Positions 53,609 through 64,000 of a DNA stretch of 64,000 nt are shown here, in pieces. The stretch's first letter is position 1. Every line of letters begins with the position of its first letter. The notes below the pieces were generated by a model. That model worked only from the letters and a program-made list of their open reading frames with translations. It had not been told where the DNA came from and searched no databases. The stretch comes from Guillardia theta CCMP2712 (lineage: Eukaryota; Cryptophyceae; Pyrenomonadales; Geminigeraceae). The stretch is taken from positions 1 through 64,000 of the forward strand of contig NW_005434464.1 in assembly GCF_000315625.1 (NCBI RefSeq), written 5' to 3'. Position numbers and translations under genes: made by a program.

Positions 53609-56389
53609 GCACAGGGGCCTCCAGGGGTCGTGAACCTCAAGGAAGTTATGAAGGCGATGAGCAACGACAGGAACGACGTGACGGCATGTCAGGATGCGTT
53701 ACATGAGCTCTGCAGACTAGCAAAGATGCCGATCAACGTGAAGGCGATCCGAAGCGAGGGAGGGACCCACGCAGTGCTGGAGGTGACGCTTGCGCATGAT
53801 GACTCGGAGATACTAGGAGGAGGGCTCGCGCTTCTCAACACCATCGGGTGGGACAAGCAGCAGCGAGCAACAGACAAGGTCAAGGCAGTGCTGGGTGCCA
53901 TGCAGAAGCACAGGAATGATGTGAAGATACAGAGAGCAGGCCTCGAGGCCTTGTGGCAGTTGCTGGGGCCGTCGGAGAGGAATGTACGTAAAGAGCAGAG
54001 ATTGCACTGGAGACTCGAGACATGGCTGGATCATGTATTGCACCATACAGGGTCGTGGAGATTGCGGAGAGCAGAAGCAGAGCTGCTTGAAAAGATCGTG
54101 AGAGATGACGAGATACGGAAGGAGATTGGTGCTACAGCAGGGGCAAAGACTGTAGTCGAGGCCATGATGGAACACAAGAACGATGCAATCGTGCAGCGAT
54201 GTGGGACAGAGGTTCTGGGAAGGATCTCACAAGAGGATCAAGGGTGGAAGCTCTACTGAGCTCTACTGAGCTGCCTCGCGACGAAGGCGAGAAACCGAGC
54301 AGAGGGAGGAGTAGAGGCGTTGTTTGGAGCCATGCGCGAGTATATAGGAGAGGTGAAGGTGCAGAAAGCCGCGTTGACGTTGTTTGAACGGCTTTCACTC
54401 GACGAATCCGGATTGTTTGGGCGTACGATAAGACTAGCAGGCGAAGTTGAAGCAACTCTTGAAGCCATGAAGGAACACGTGGATTCACTAGATGTACAGC
54501 AAAGTGGACTGAAGATACTCGAATGTTTCTCTAAGGATGAGGACGGGCTGAGAGAAATCTTGAGCGCGGGAGGCGCCAAGATCTTGACCTCGTCCTTGCA
54601 AGCGATGGAAAAGGACGATGAGTGGATGCGGGCAACAAGAGTGAAGCTGCTCGACACCTTGTCGCTGCATGAGGAGGGGCTAAGACAGATGCGGGCAAAC
54701 GAGCTGATAAAGGTGGTTGAAAGCCGTAACTGCCATTTGAAAGGTGATTCGTATGAGCAAATATTCTTGATTCTTTGCCGTCTTGCTTCATACAAGTCAC
54801 TCTCGACAGGAATTCCAGAGATGATCTTGAAAGCCATGCGGACCCACAAGAACTGCGCAATGGTGCAGCGATTAGGCCTTGGAATGCTCTATAAAAATTC
54901 AGCATCCCTTGAGATGAAGAAGAAAATCTTTGAAGCAGGAGGATTAGAGGTGGTGATGAAAGCCCTTCGAAGGTTCGCTACCTTGAATGTGCAATTCATT
55001 GGGATTCGTGTGCTCAGTGAAATACTTGAGTTGAAGGAGGCGCAGAACAAGTTCATGGCAGCTGGAGGGATCGAAGCTGTGCTGAAGTCAGTGAGAGAGA
55101 GATGGAACTTATATTATAGTCTTGTCTTACTCTTGAGGCTCGTGCAAGATCAGGAGGGGCGAAGAAAGTTCCACGAAGCAGGAGGGAGGGAGGTGGTTAT
55201 ATCAAGCATGAGTGACGACGAAGAGCGAAACGCCTTGGTCATCCTTAGCTGCGTGGCGACTCGGAAGAAAAATCGACCTCAGGGAGCGTGCAAGAAGGTG
55301 TGCGAGAGGTTCTTTATGTCGCCTCATAAAACCGACGGGTATACCGGGGCTCAGATTGTTCAAATCGTGCTAGGAGCCATGCGAGAGCATCGAAGAAACG
55401 GGCGAGTGCAGTTAGCAGGGCTCAGGTTCCTTGGACATGAGCTGCATATTAACAAGAGTTGGGTGGCGGTGATCAGGCAAGCAAAGCTGAGTGTGATGCG
55501 AGTAATGCGAGAGCACAAATGCAATCTTGATGTACAGAAGGAAAGTATGGGCATTCTAGTGAAGCTCTCAGAGGGTGCGAAGAAAGAGGAGGAGGAGGAG
55601 AAGGATGACCACGACGACGACAAGGAGGAGGAGAAGGAGGAGGAGGAGGAGGAGGAGGACTCCAAGAAGGAGGAGGAGGAGGAGGACAAGGAGGAGGAGG
55701 AGGAGGAGGAGGAGGAGGAGGAGGAGGAGGAGGAGGAGGAGGAGGAGGAGGAGGAGGAGGAGGAGGAGGAGGAGGAGGAGGAGGAGGAGGAGGGGCAGAC
55801 AAATAATAGGGCACAAGAAGAGATCGAGATGGCTTTGGCGCTATTGAAGACTGAGGACCTGGTGCTGCCGATCCGGGCCTTTGAGCTCTTGACAAACATT
55901 GCAACGGACGAGGAGGGGAGGAGGGAGATCAAGGCGGCTGGCGGAGTCGAGGCGGTGCTGTCAACTCTGACGGCAGGTCCGACCGTTAAGATTTTAGCGA
56001 GTTGTATCCTACTTCTCGCTGCCCTCGCGACAGACGAGAAGAATCGTCCAAGGAAAGGAAGACAAGCACAGCAGCTGATGAAAGCCGCAGCTGCAGTGAT
56101 GCTGGAGTATCGAGACGACCCCAATGTGCAGGAGGCAGCGCTAACCCTGATCTACCGAAAATATGGGGATGAAATGTTCGGCATAGGGATTGAGGCAGAC
56201 ACAATCCCTGCAGTCGTTGCGACTTTGAAGAGGTTCCCCGTAGCTACCGACATGCCCCACCATCCTCTTGAACTCTCCATCCCTCGCAAGCAGCTCGCGA
56301 GGACTCCCGTACTCGACGACCTGCTGGCACGTTTCAGATTCCCAAGGAATGGGAGAGAAGGAACGGGCCTGCCCCTTGTTCAGGACTAG
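53609..56389 (+). CDS. Armadillo-like repeat protein interrupted by one in-frame TGA
   Basis: The exon begins after a likely acceptor at 53608; upstream exons were not found. The frame runs to a TGA at 54257-54259 and then, in the same frame, continues as LLSCLATKARNRAEGGVEAL to a TAG at 56387. Repeated ~45-residue helical units recur throughout: AGGIEAVLKSVRE, AGGLEVVMKALRR, GAMREHRRNGRVQLAGLRFL, AAGGVEAVLSTL. About 70 residues of nearly pure Glu sit around residues 660-730, encoded by GAG triplets (55585-55793). The overall form resembles armadillo scaffolds; no catalytic domain was seen. The TGA sits beside a direct repeat AGCTCTACTG. It could be a real nonsense mutation, a sequence error, or an unrecognised splice. 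The last 249 bp overlap coding sequence of the ABC transporter on the other strand. Confidence 0.65.
55585..55793 (+). repeat. (GAG)n trinucleotide tract encoding poly-Glu
   Basis: Impure at first, then an uninterrupted GAG run of about 34 units from 55691. Open frames on the other strand (poly-Pro, poly-Ser, poly-Leu) are by-products. Confidence 0.95.
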
Positions 56390-59300
56390 GATGCAATCCT
56401 AACATGAGGAAGTGTTAGAAGGAGAGCAATGGCGATAGTTGTCGCACCGCAGACAAGACAGTCTCCAGTCTGTGAGCTATCTTGAGGACCGTTCGTCCCT
56501 TGGAGGCCTCCTGAAGCGCTGGAATCAAGTTAGAGGAAGCGGGTGGGTGGGAGGGAGCGGCACCTTGTTGAATCAGAAATTCACTCTCGTGGTCGAGAGA
56601 GCTTGTGGCCTTTGATGATGAGATGAGAAGGAGAAGAGGAGAAGAGGGAGAGGTTGATGGCAGAGGGAGAGGAGGGAAGCACAGGAGCAGGTGCAGGAGC
56701 AGGAGTAGGGAATATGCGGGAGGGATAGAGGAGGAGGAAGTGGTGGTCGAGAGGTGGAGACGGGAAGGGGAGGACCTCATCGAGGATAAGAATCTTCGGA
56801 TCTTTGATCAGTGCGCGAGCTAGCAACAGAGTCAGACTGCTTTCAAACGTTTCTCTCTATCCTAGATTCTTTTCCTCCATTAACTTCTTCGTAAACTTTC
56901 TATTTCCTCTACCATACATCCCTTCCTCTCCCCACTGCCTCCCAAACTCACCGATGGCAATTCGTTGCTTCTGCCCTCCACTGATTTGAATCCCACGATC
57001 CCCGACGAGAGTCTCGTAGCCATGAGGAAAACTATTTGAACCTTCTAAGACCTCGGACGAAACTTTTCCTGTCTCTCACCGACTGACAAAGTCGTCGACA
57101 TGCGCAGCTTTTGCGACAGCTACCACCTCCTCGTCCGTTGCCGCCATCTTCCCGTACCTGGCAGATTCTGATCTAAGAAGGAAGGCAAGCACATGTAGCA
57201 GAACTTGATGTTTTCAGCGATGGACCCACTTAGCAGAGCTGCATCCTGTATTGATTGTGAGCTTGCTCGGAAACCGCCACACCCACAGGGAACCTGCGGC
57301 ACAACTCCAACGATCGTTCGCAAGGCGACAGGAGACATTCTACTGATGTCCATCCCATCGATGAGAATTTTTCCGCTCTGTCTCGCTCTCTTACACAAAC
57401 TCGAGACTCTCGCAGCCATACCTGAGGGTCGTACAAGCGAGTCAGGAGGACACCTAAAGTACTCTTGCCGCTTCCCGAGCTACCGACGACTCCGACGACC
57501 TGCCAGTCAGTCACGACAACATGAGAGGGTGTAATGGTGAAGATGGCGAGTTGCCTGGCCGGCCCCGACAGAAAGTGAGATGTTGTTCAGTATCTTGACA
57601 TCGCGGCTGATCACGAAAACTTTCAGTCGTGCAAAGTTCGGGTTTAACGCACGCGTACCTGGGGTAGCTGAAGCTTACATTCTGAAACTCAACTTGCCCC
57701 CTTATGCTCGATATGTTTACATCTTCCCGATAGAACGTCACAGAAGTTACACATAACACTTGCAAGCAACCATCATGTTTCGCTGAAGCCGGGGCCTGAT
57801 TGTCAATGATCTTGCAACATCATCTTTCAAAGAAGAGTTCTTCTAGCAACAGCAACCAATCACCTCAAAGATCCTTTTGGCTGCCCCATCCGCCCTCATG
57901 AAATCTGCATAAACTGTCCCCAACCCTCCGAAATTGAATCCTGTCAAGACGAAGTTTATGAGAAACAACAGCAGATTTGAGAGCAAACCCGTGAAGATCG
58001 AGTATAGCAGGAACGACGTCAAAGCTCCTGCTGTCATGTGGCTGGACAGGACAAGGTGCCCGCCATATCTGTGTGTACACTTTCTCATAACAAGAGGGGA
58101 AAGCAAAGATTGCTCTTGTCACCCGAGAACTGCTGCCAAAGAAATGTTCGAGGCGATGTGAATCGACGATCCCATGAGCGAGTTTGCTATTCCTACACTA
58201 ATCGATTGATCCCTGCAAAAACATTGCTGGAGGTAAATGCAAATCAAAGTTCGAACGGTAAAAGCACCTTGACAAATCGACCAACTCCTTGTATTTGTCA
58301 GTTTCATAATCCTCTCTAACAAACTGAAAAAACAGGCATCACAATAATCGCATCGCGTGAGGGATACCTAAACCTGCCGTACAAGTCTGATATTCGAAAA
58401 AACTTCCTCTGCTTTTGCAATCGAAAGTGCCAGCGTGTCTTGAACCTGAGAGATGAACGTGTTCTAAGAGGAAAATTCTACATATTTCTGATCACCTCAG
58501 ATTGTTTCTTCTTCATGAAGCGGCCGATAGCAACAGCAAAGATTGCACCGCAAGGCAGAACCTGATCTGCAAGATGAGAACAGCAACAGCCTTGATTATG
58601 ATGCACCAGTAGTGAAACAAAGGCCAGTTGTGGGGAAGTGTAAATCATCATACCGACTGAACCAATGGCCATTCCTGAGGACATTGTTGGAACCACGATA
58701 CAAGTCAAGAATACTTTGAGCGCAGATAGATAAGGCGTGTTCTTTCACCTCCAGACCGCAAAAGGTTGGTGATGTTGCTGGTGATTGCTTTCTGGACAAT
58801 CTGGACATCTCCTGATAGTCTTCAGAGCAAAAACATCCATCAAATCTTCTTGGAATCGTGACAGTGTATTCAGACCTCCCAATAAGTTCTCCAGTACTTC
58901 TGGTATCAAAGAAGGAAGTATCGTGCCGCATCATTGCAGCAAATGTCTCCGTGCGCAATCTGACAAATTCCCGTCTTTGACATCTGACGAGGATCACGCA
59001 AGAAAAAGTGCAGCTCACCTGGCAGCAAACCTCTCCCCCGATATTGACATCAAACTGTCTCTGATCGACATGAATATTCCCTGGTTGCAGCACGTCATCT
59101 ACCAACAGCACTGCATTATGAGCCACCTGGATGAAGAAAAGTCCAAACAATGCTCCCGCAACCAAGAGCGGGCTGACCTGATCTCACTATGAGCAACTGG
59201 ATGACAACGACACAGCATACGGATGAGTTGGCGTTGGTGGAAATGTCAATCAGCTGCGTGGGACGCGAGCGAAAGTAGTGAAGTTAAGGAAGGATAAGTT

Positions 59301-59897
59301 GCCAACATTCAGTAGATCTCGTACCTGACCAACTGCAGAGGGAAAGAAGAGAGTGATGGGAGTAGTCAAGAGCAATGTTGAGAGCGCGAGCGAAATCGTT
59401 TTCATCTCAGGGCCTAGAAACTGTCAGAAAGATCAAAAGAGAAATATGCACAAACCTAAATACTGAGATAGTCGACGCATGAAGCCTGACGGTTTTCCAA
59501 ACCCTGTTGCTATCTTTGGACTGTTTGTTCTCACAGAAGTTATAGAGCTCAATGTAGATCTTAAAGCTTCTTTGATGATTGATAGAGTGTTTTGGTAGAT
59601 GTAAGTCAGCTCCTGCTGTTCTCCGTGACGTCGATCTGGACCGACCGATAATTGACGACGGCAATGGAATGTAGAGGCAGACTGATGCGGCAGAATGGGG
59701 GTTGAATACCTCACCCTGGTTCTAACACAGATACTGAAAGCGCCAATGGAATTGGCAATGAAGGCCTTTGGTGGGTTCCAGGTCGAGCAAGGGGTCTGTA
59801 ATGGCATAGCATACAATCGAAATATTGATGGGAAGCGACCTTTTCTAGTGAATGAACCCACTAGAGAGAAAGCACACGGTTTCATAGCGTTATGCAT
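56141..59897 (-). CDS. ABC half-transporter, ABCB8/ABCB10 type
   Basis: Many-exon gene. N-terminal region from an ATG at 59897 without clear helices, possibly organelle targeting. Membrane helices follow ([52 protein letters not shown]), with the typical [20 protein letters not shown] coupling region. The nucleotide-binding domain has Walker [11 protein letters not shown] (about 57458-57490), a Q-loop region GVVPQ, signature ISGGQKQR in place of LSGGQ (about 56955-56985), Walker B KILILDE (about 56775-56800), D-loop SSLD, and H-loop AHRLET (about 56460-56490). The C-terminal exons 56398-56369 ([10 protein letters not shown]) and 56320-56141 ([17 protein letters not shown]) complete the domain. 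Relatives are mitochondrial inner-membrane exporters. Central exon borders are approximate. Confidence 0.85.
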
Positions 59898-60642
59898 CTG
59901 CGATTCAGATTGAAATCCTCAACTTTTCCTCTTCTGTTCCTATCTCCAATGCAAGATGATATGACTGTCTTCGTAGTATCAAGACTGTTTACAGCACTCC
60001 TCCTCCTCCTCCTCCTCCTCCTCCTCCAACTGTTCTCCCTGGGCTCTGCATTGATCCCTCCTCCCCACTCATGGAGGCGCACTACCCACCCCTGAATTGT
60101 TGCATTTGAATATGATGGAACCAGGGGTACTGGTAGAGATTTCAAGACCTTCATCACCACCTACCCTATACTTACATATTCCACGAAGGGGTAGGGGTAG
60201 TCTAAACAATGGTAGTAATTTTACTTATTGCGGACTGATAACCCCTACCCATCATTTCAATTTGAAGTGGGAGGGTGGGGTGATCGAGTTGTTTTGGCGG
60301 GAGTAGAAGCCACAAACTTTTCGACGCATGGCTTGTGCAGCAGGGCGCGACAAATGGCATGCAAGAGAAGAGGACTGCAAAGTCACATGCAAGACTGAAC
60401 AATGCGGGATAGGATTTGTTTGATACAAGAAGCATATTTCTTCTTAATTGTTTTCAGGTAAAAGTATCTGCTCTTTCGAGATTTTTTAAGTGTAACAAAC
60501 AAAAACGTGCGGAGCAAGGAAGACATTCAATGCATGTGCTTGACGCAAGTTGGAATTGCTAGTAAACCAAAGATGTGATGATGATCTAGAATGCTTCTAG
60601 CTCAGGGTTCTTATACTTGTTTCTTTGGAGCCTGGACAGAAA
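59898..60642. promoter_or_regulatory. Divergent intergenic region with TACCCC/GGGGTA blocks
   Basis: ACTACCCACCCCTG, AGGGGTACTGG, CCTACCCTATAC, GGGGTAGGGGTAGTC and ACCCCTACCC fall at 60070-60250. A (CTC)n run lies at about 60000-60030. No gene was seen. It could serve both the ABC transporter and the RING gene. Confidence 0.35.
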
Positions 60643-61622
60643 ATGCAATGCAATTATCCCTCCTGCCGTTCGGATATGACTGGAACGGAATTCTTGATCA
60701 CCTCATGCGGTACGAAATTCCAAATGTTCCGATACAAGATCTTGTAATGATTGTGTGTGCGTGGGTTTAGGACATGCTTTTTGTTCAACATGCTCCGATG
60801 CGATATTACGCAATGCAAGATGCACTTTTTGTGAATGTTCCTTATCCAATGAAGACGTATCGACATGCGTTCCAAATATCCGAGGACAGAACTCTATGGC
60901 ACTTTGCGGGTGGGAAATGTGTTATATTCTCTTTCAAAGTTGAGAGATGATTTTAGCTATGATCCCTCAACCATTCTTGCATTGAGTGCAAGGTTTTGCT
61001 TTGTCAAACTTGATTTAAGAGGAATTGAAGTTTATTCAGAGCTCTACAATTTTGGGATGACCAATCTTCATTGCGCATCCAAGCAGAGCATGAAAAATTT
61101 GATGACCTTGGCAAAAAATATCAGAAGCTCAAAGCTACTATGACAGAAATGCATGCAAAACAGGTGACAGTAGATGTACAAGCAGTACGAGCTCTGCAAA
61201 CTAACAGTTGATTAAGGTCTCTGCCGTGAATATATTGCAAGCAAAGATCAAAGCTCTGGAAAAGGAACTGGAGGTAGAAAAGAATTCAAATATCGGACTG
61301 CATACGAAGTTGCAACATGAAGCGAGACAAAAGAGAAGGTTAGAAGACGAGTGCGCCCTTCTGGACCAAAGGAGATGGATGCGACACAATTTCGTTGGTA
61401 AACTCACATCATCCTCATCGTTCTGATCATCACTGTTATCCCTCGTATTCTTGCAATCTTAATCATTGTTGTCAAAGTGATCTTTTCAAATGATTTTTTA
61501 TTTCAGCCACAGCCCTCCGACCAAAGGCAATTGAAGCTGGCAAACCTACAATGATGACCAACAACACCAGTGACAACATGCAAGGGCAGGGAAACCCCGT
61601 TCGATCATTCAGGCCCAACTAG
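60643..61622 (+). CDS. HEI10: HEI10/CCNB1IP1-like RING and coiled-coil protein (meiotic crossover factor family)
   Basis: Six exons: 60643-60709, 60771-60909, 60945-60992, 61040-61163, 61208-61397, 61507-61622; 227 aa, all in frame. The N-terminal RING begins with an MQCNYPSC pair, then TSCGHAFCSTCSDAI and ARCTFCECSLS. Next come DPSTILALSARALQFWDDQ and a coiled coil (FDDLGKKYQKLKATMTEMHAK, IKALEKELEVEK), then a short basic tail ending VRSFRPN. RING layout, the ALQFW element and total length match the HEI10/CCNB1IP1 family, ubiquitin/SUMO ligase-like proteins that mark meiotic crossovers. The second intron, 35 bp, is the shortest here and could be misread by a few bases. Confidence 0.85.
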
Positions 61623-61773
61623 TCACAGGAGCGAACTCAGCAGGAGGAGCAGGAGGAGCAGGAGGAGCAGGAGGATAGCATGCTGAGCGTGTTTAGATAA
61701 CAATCTTCAGTCTGTGTTCTATTCACCAGCCCGATCTGAATTCACCTCCACCCTACCCCCTCAATTGACCCAC

Positions 61774-64000
61774 ATGACCCCACCCTTGCATACGCTCACC
61801 TTCTCCCCTCCATTGGCGTCTCCGACGGGCATGCGCAGCTTCAGCAATGCCGAGTACGAGGAGGCGAAGCGGCGGGTGAGGCGACAAACACAAGGCCCTC
61901 CTCCTACCAGCCATGCAGGAGCTCTTGATAGAGCCGGTACCAGCTTCGAGCCTCGCTCCTCTCCTCCTTCCTTGCTGTTCTCTTTGGTACCACCATCGGT
62001 TACGAACACCTCATCTGCCATCCTTTCCTCGTCCTCCTCCTCATCATCTTCTCCGCCCTTGAATGCTTCTTCGCCTTATTACCTTTTCTTCTTCTTGACC
62101 TTCTCGAATCCTCACGTCGCGGCTGCCTGCCCTTACCTCGCCCTGTCCCAACTTCACTCCCTCGTCTGCTGTCGCAGTTTCTTCCTCCCGTGGTTCTGCT
62201 CTGCCTGAAAAGGTTTCAGGGACGCCCAAGGCAGAGCTGTATGATTTTGTGTTGGTGCTGCAAGCTCAAGTGAAGGTAGAGAGGAGACTTTGTTCTGACT
62301 TCATTCGTAACCATCAACCACAGGAGCTTCATGAAAACATCATGACAAGACTTTCGTCTCATACTCAGACTCAATCCTTGTTCAATGTATCTTTCTTCTG
62401 CACTGCTTCCCCTCACGATAACAAGCTGCTGACAGGCTGACTTCAAAGAGATTCAACTCCACATTGACAGGCTGATCATCAACCAGCAAACACAGCAGGA
62501 GAAGCATGTAGAGATCTCTTGCATGACGAGCTCAACTCATGAGTGTCTGATTTCAGGAGCGGGAGATTTCAAAGTTGGAAGCAGAAAAGCAGAGCATTCT
62601 CGATGGTTTTATCTGAAGAAAGTTCTGCCGCTAGTGTGATGAGCTCTCAGATCTGAAACGTGAACATGTTGAAAACTTGAAGACTATGCAACTTGGGCAC
62701 ATGAAGCAAGTCCAGGTGCTGAGGGTGTGCGATTTTTTGGTTTCTTTGAGAGAAAAGTGCAGGATATGCTGGAAAAGGAAGAGGAGGAAAGGAAGCAGTG
62801 GGAAGAAAAGCTGCGCGGTGAGAAGGAGTCGTCGCAAGAAAACTTGATCGAGTTAGAGAAGCGGTTGCGAGCGATTCATGAGAACGAGATGGACGATATG
62901 GAGCAGAGGCACGAGCAACGACTGGAAGATGTAGGTGCGTTGTAACATGGCGGTCTGATGACGAGAATGTATCAGTTGAAGGAAAAGCTGCTGAAGGAGC
63001 ATGAGGAGGACAAGCAGGTGATGGTTGGTTGCTCAGCCTCCTTGTGCTCATGCCGTCCGTACTAGAATGCTCTGAAAAGACTCGAAGTTGAACTTGAACA
63101 AGACTTTGAAGCTCGATTGGAAGCAAACAGAAGGTTTGGATGTAGAACTTGATCTCTCACTCTCCAATAGTTCAATCTTCATACAATTGCTGCGGCGGAT
63201 TGTTGCTCTTTGCCTTCAAAGATGCTCATTTTTGACTTGAGCTTCAGCAAACTCGAGGAGGAGCATCAGAAGAAGTTGATGCATCTGCGATCAGAACTCA
63301 GCCAGGCCATGAAGGAGCTCAACGACGCCAAGTATGCTTCGTGCATGACAAGTGCCGTAATGTGGCATGACCACTGGCTCAGGTCAAGGCTAACGCAGGA
63401 AGTCAACTCAAGAGCCCAACAGATGGCGGAGGATGAAGTTAGGATGGAGAAGCCGCGTTGGTTGCAACCTGATCCTCTCGCAGATCAACCGGCTCAATGA
63501 CGAGCACAACTCCTTCCTCGTCTCCCACAGACGGTTCAGCCGCCTTGAGGTCGGCTGCTTGCATGTCAACCCCCCCCCTACCCTTCCGTGCTGATGCAAC
63601 ACAACAGAGAAAGGAGATCAAAGAGCTCGTGAACAAAGTGGACGCCCACCAGCTCCAGCTCGACGTCGTGTGCGAGAGAGTGCGGGTATTCTACTCCATG
63701 TCTTCCTCCATTTCCGTCATCCTCACACTCTCAGGATATGGTGGGAAGGCACAGTCAGCAAGTTTCGACCATCAAGGTGATGGTGGAACAGTTGAGTGTA
63801 GCAGAGAGTGAGGGCGGGAAGCAGGACGAGTCTCGGCGACTGATGGAGGGGGTCAAGCAAGCTTATCTAGAAGAGCTGCGCATGTTCAACCAACGCATGC
63901 GGCAAGTGATGGAGGCCAAGGAGACCAAGGAGGTGAGTGGGAGGAGAAGGGAGGAGAGAAATAGGGGAGCGGAGGGGAGCGGAGGGGAGCGGAGGGGAGC
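61774..64000 (+). CDS. Long coiled-coil protein, 5' part, runs off the window
   Basis: A series of short exons with consistent heptad-like, Glu/Lys-rich content: MRSFSNAEYEEAKRR (about 61831-61875), TPKAELYDFVLVLQAQVK (about 62222-62275), ADFKEIQLHIDRLIINQQ (about 62438-62500), EREISKLEAEKQSI, LKREHVENLKTMQLGHMKQ, VQDMLEKEEEERKQWEEK (62757 onward), LKRLEVELEQDFEARLEANRR, LEEEHQKKLMHLRSELSQ, INRLNDEHNSFLVSHRR, and a last exon ending at a donor near 63932. Exon borders are approximate. No globular domain was seen. It may start at the ATG at 61774 or 61831. Many cytoskeletal and ciliary proteins look like this; no function is assigned. Confidence 0.6.

Noticed and set aside
55360-56124. Minus-strand poly-Ser, poly-Pro and poly-Leu frames
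   Set aside because: Shadow of the GAG tract in the armadillo gene.

Overview
This window reads as nuclear DNA of a eukaryotic microalga. Genes carry many short GT-AG introns, mostly 43-60 bp with a few longer. Telomere-type CCCTAAA tracts lie at the left end. The gene set is eukaryotic: Kelch/DUF4110, MKS1, tubulin ligase-like, PAT1, HEI10-like, and nuclear-encoded bacterial-type mitochondrial ribosomal proteins. One oxidoreductase begins with a signal-peptide-like stretch followed by ASSFSP, which resembles the ASAFAP plastid-import motif of algae with red secondary plastids. A cryptophyte such as Guillardia theta fits best, but that assignment is inference.

Layout. 0-3.1 kb: a partial and a complete copy of an unknown gene family, each with a CCCTAAA tract at its 5' end. 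3.3-12.1 kb: TPR-like protein (+), KLHDC4-like Kelch protein (-), ciliary MKS1 (+), ammonium transporter (-). 12.1-15.3 kb: mostly non-coding. 15.3-19 kb: large C2 / F5-8C-like / HEAT-like protein (-). 19.9-24 kb: frameshifted non-LTR retrotransposon (-). 24.17-29.85 kb: a strikingly AT-rich insert holding one very long virus-like fibre gene (coiled N-terminus, collagen-like repeat, PA14 and LamG domains). The insert contains a run of Ns and ends exactly at a 51-bp perfect palindrome. 30.4-31.6 kb: PH-domain gene (-). 32-34.5 kb: plastid-type FAD oxidoreductase (+) and mitochondrial bL12 (-). 36-41 kb: TTLL-like protein with C-terminal membrane helices (+), HEAT-repeat protein (-), small mitochondrial-type protein (+), small secreted-type protein (-). 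41.3-46 kb: mitochondrial uL11 (+) and PAT1 (-). 46.8-51.5 kb: secreted-type ankyrin protein (+), a repeat-rich interval, a Sec14-like protein (+). 53.6-59.9 kb: armadillo-like protein (+) and an ABCB half-transporter (-) whose coding 3' ends overlap on opposite strands. 60.6-64 kb: HEI10-like RING protein (+) and the start of a long coiled-coil protein (+).

The host genes are unrelated housekeeping, ciliary, meiotic, organellar and signalling genes on both strands, with no operon-like logic. The most unusual content is the AT-rich insert: its fibre gene is one open frame broken only by an in-frame TGA inside a 9-nt insertion in the collagen array. Other points are the GC-AG intron candidates, the antisense coding overlap, the recurrent TACCCC-rich blocks in 5' flanks, and the telomere-capped gene duplication. 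All exon boundaries were read by eye from splice consensus, reading frame and protein-family fit; none has transcript support here.
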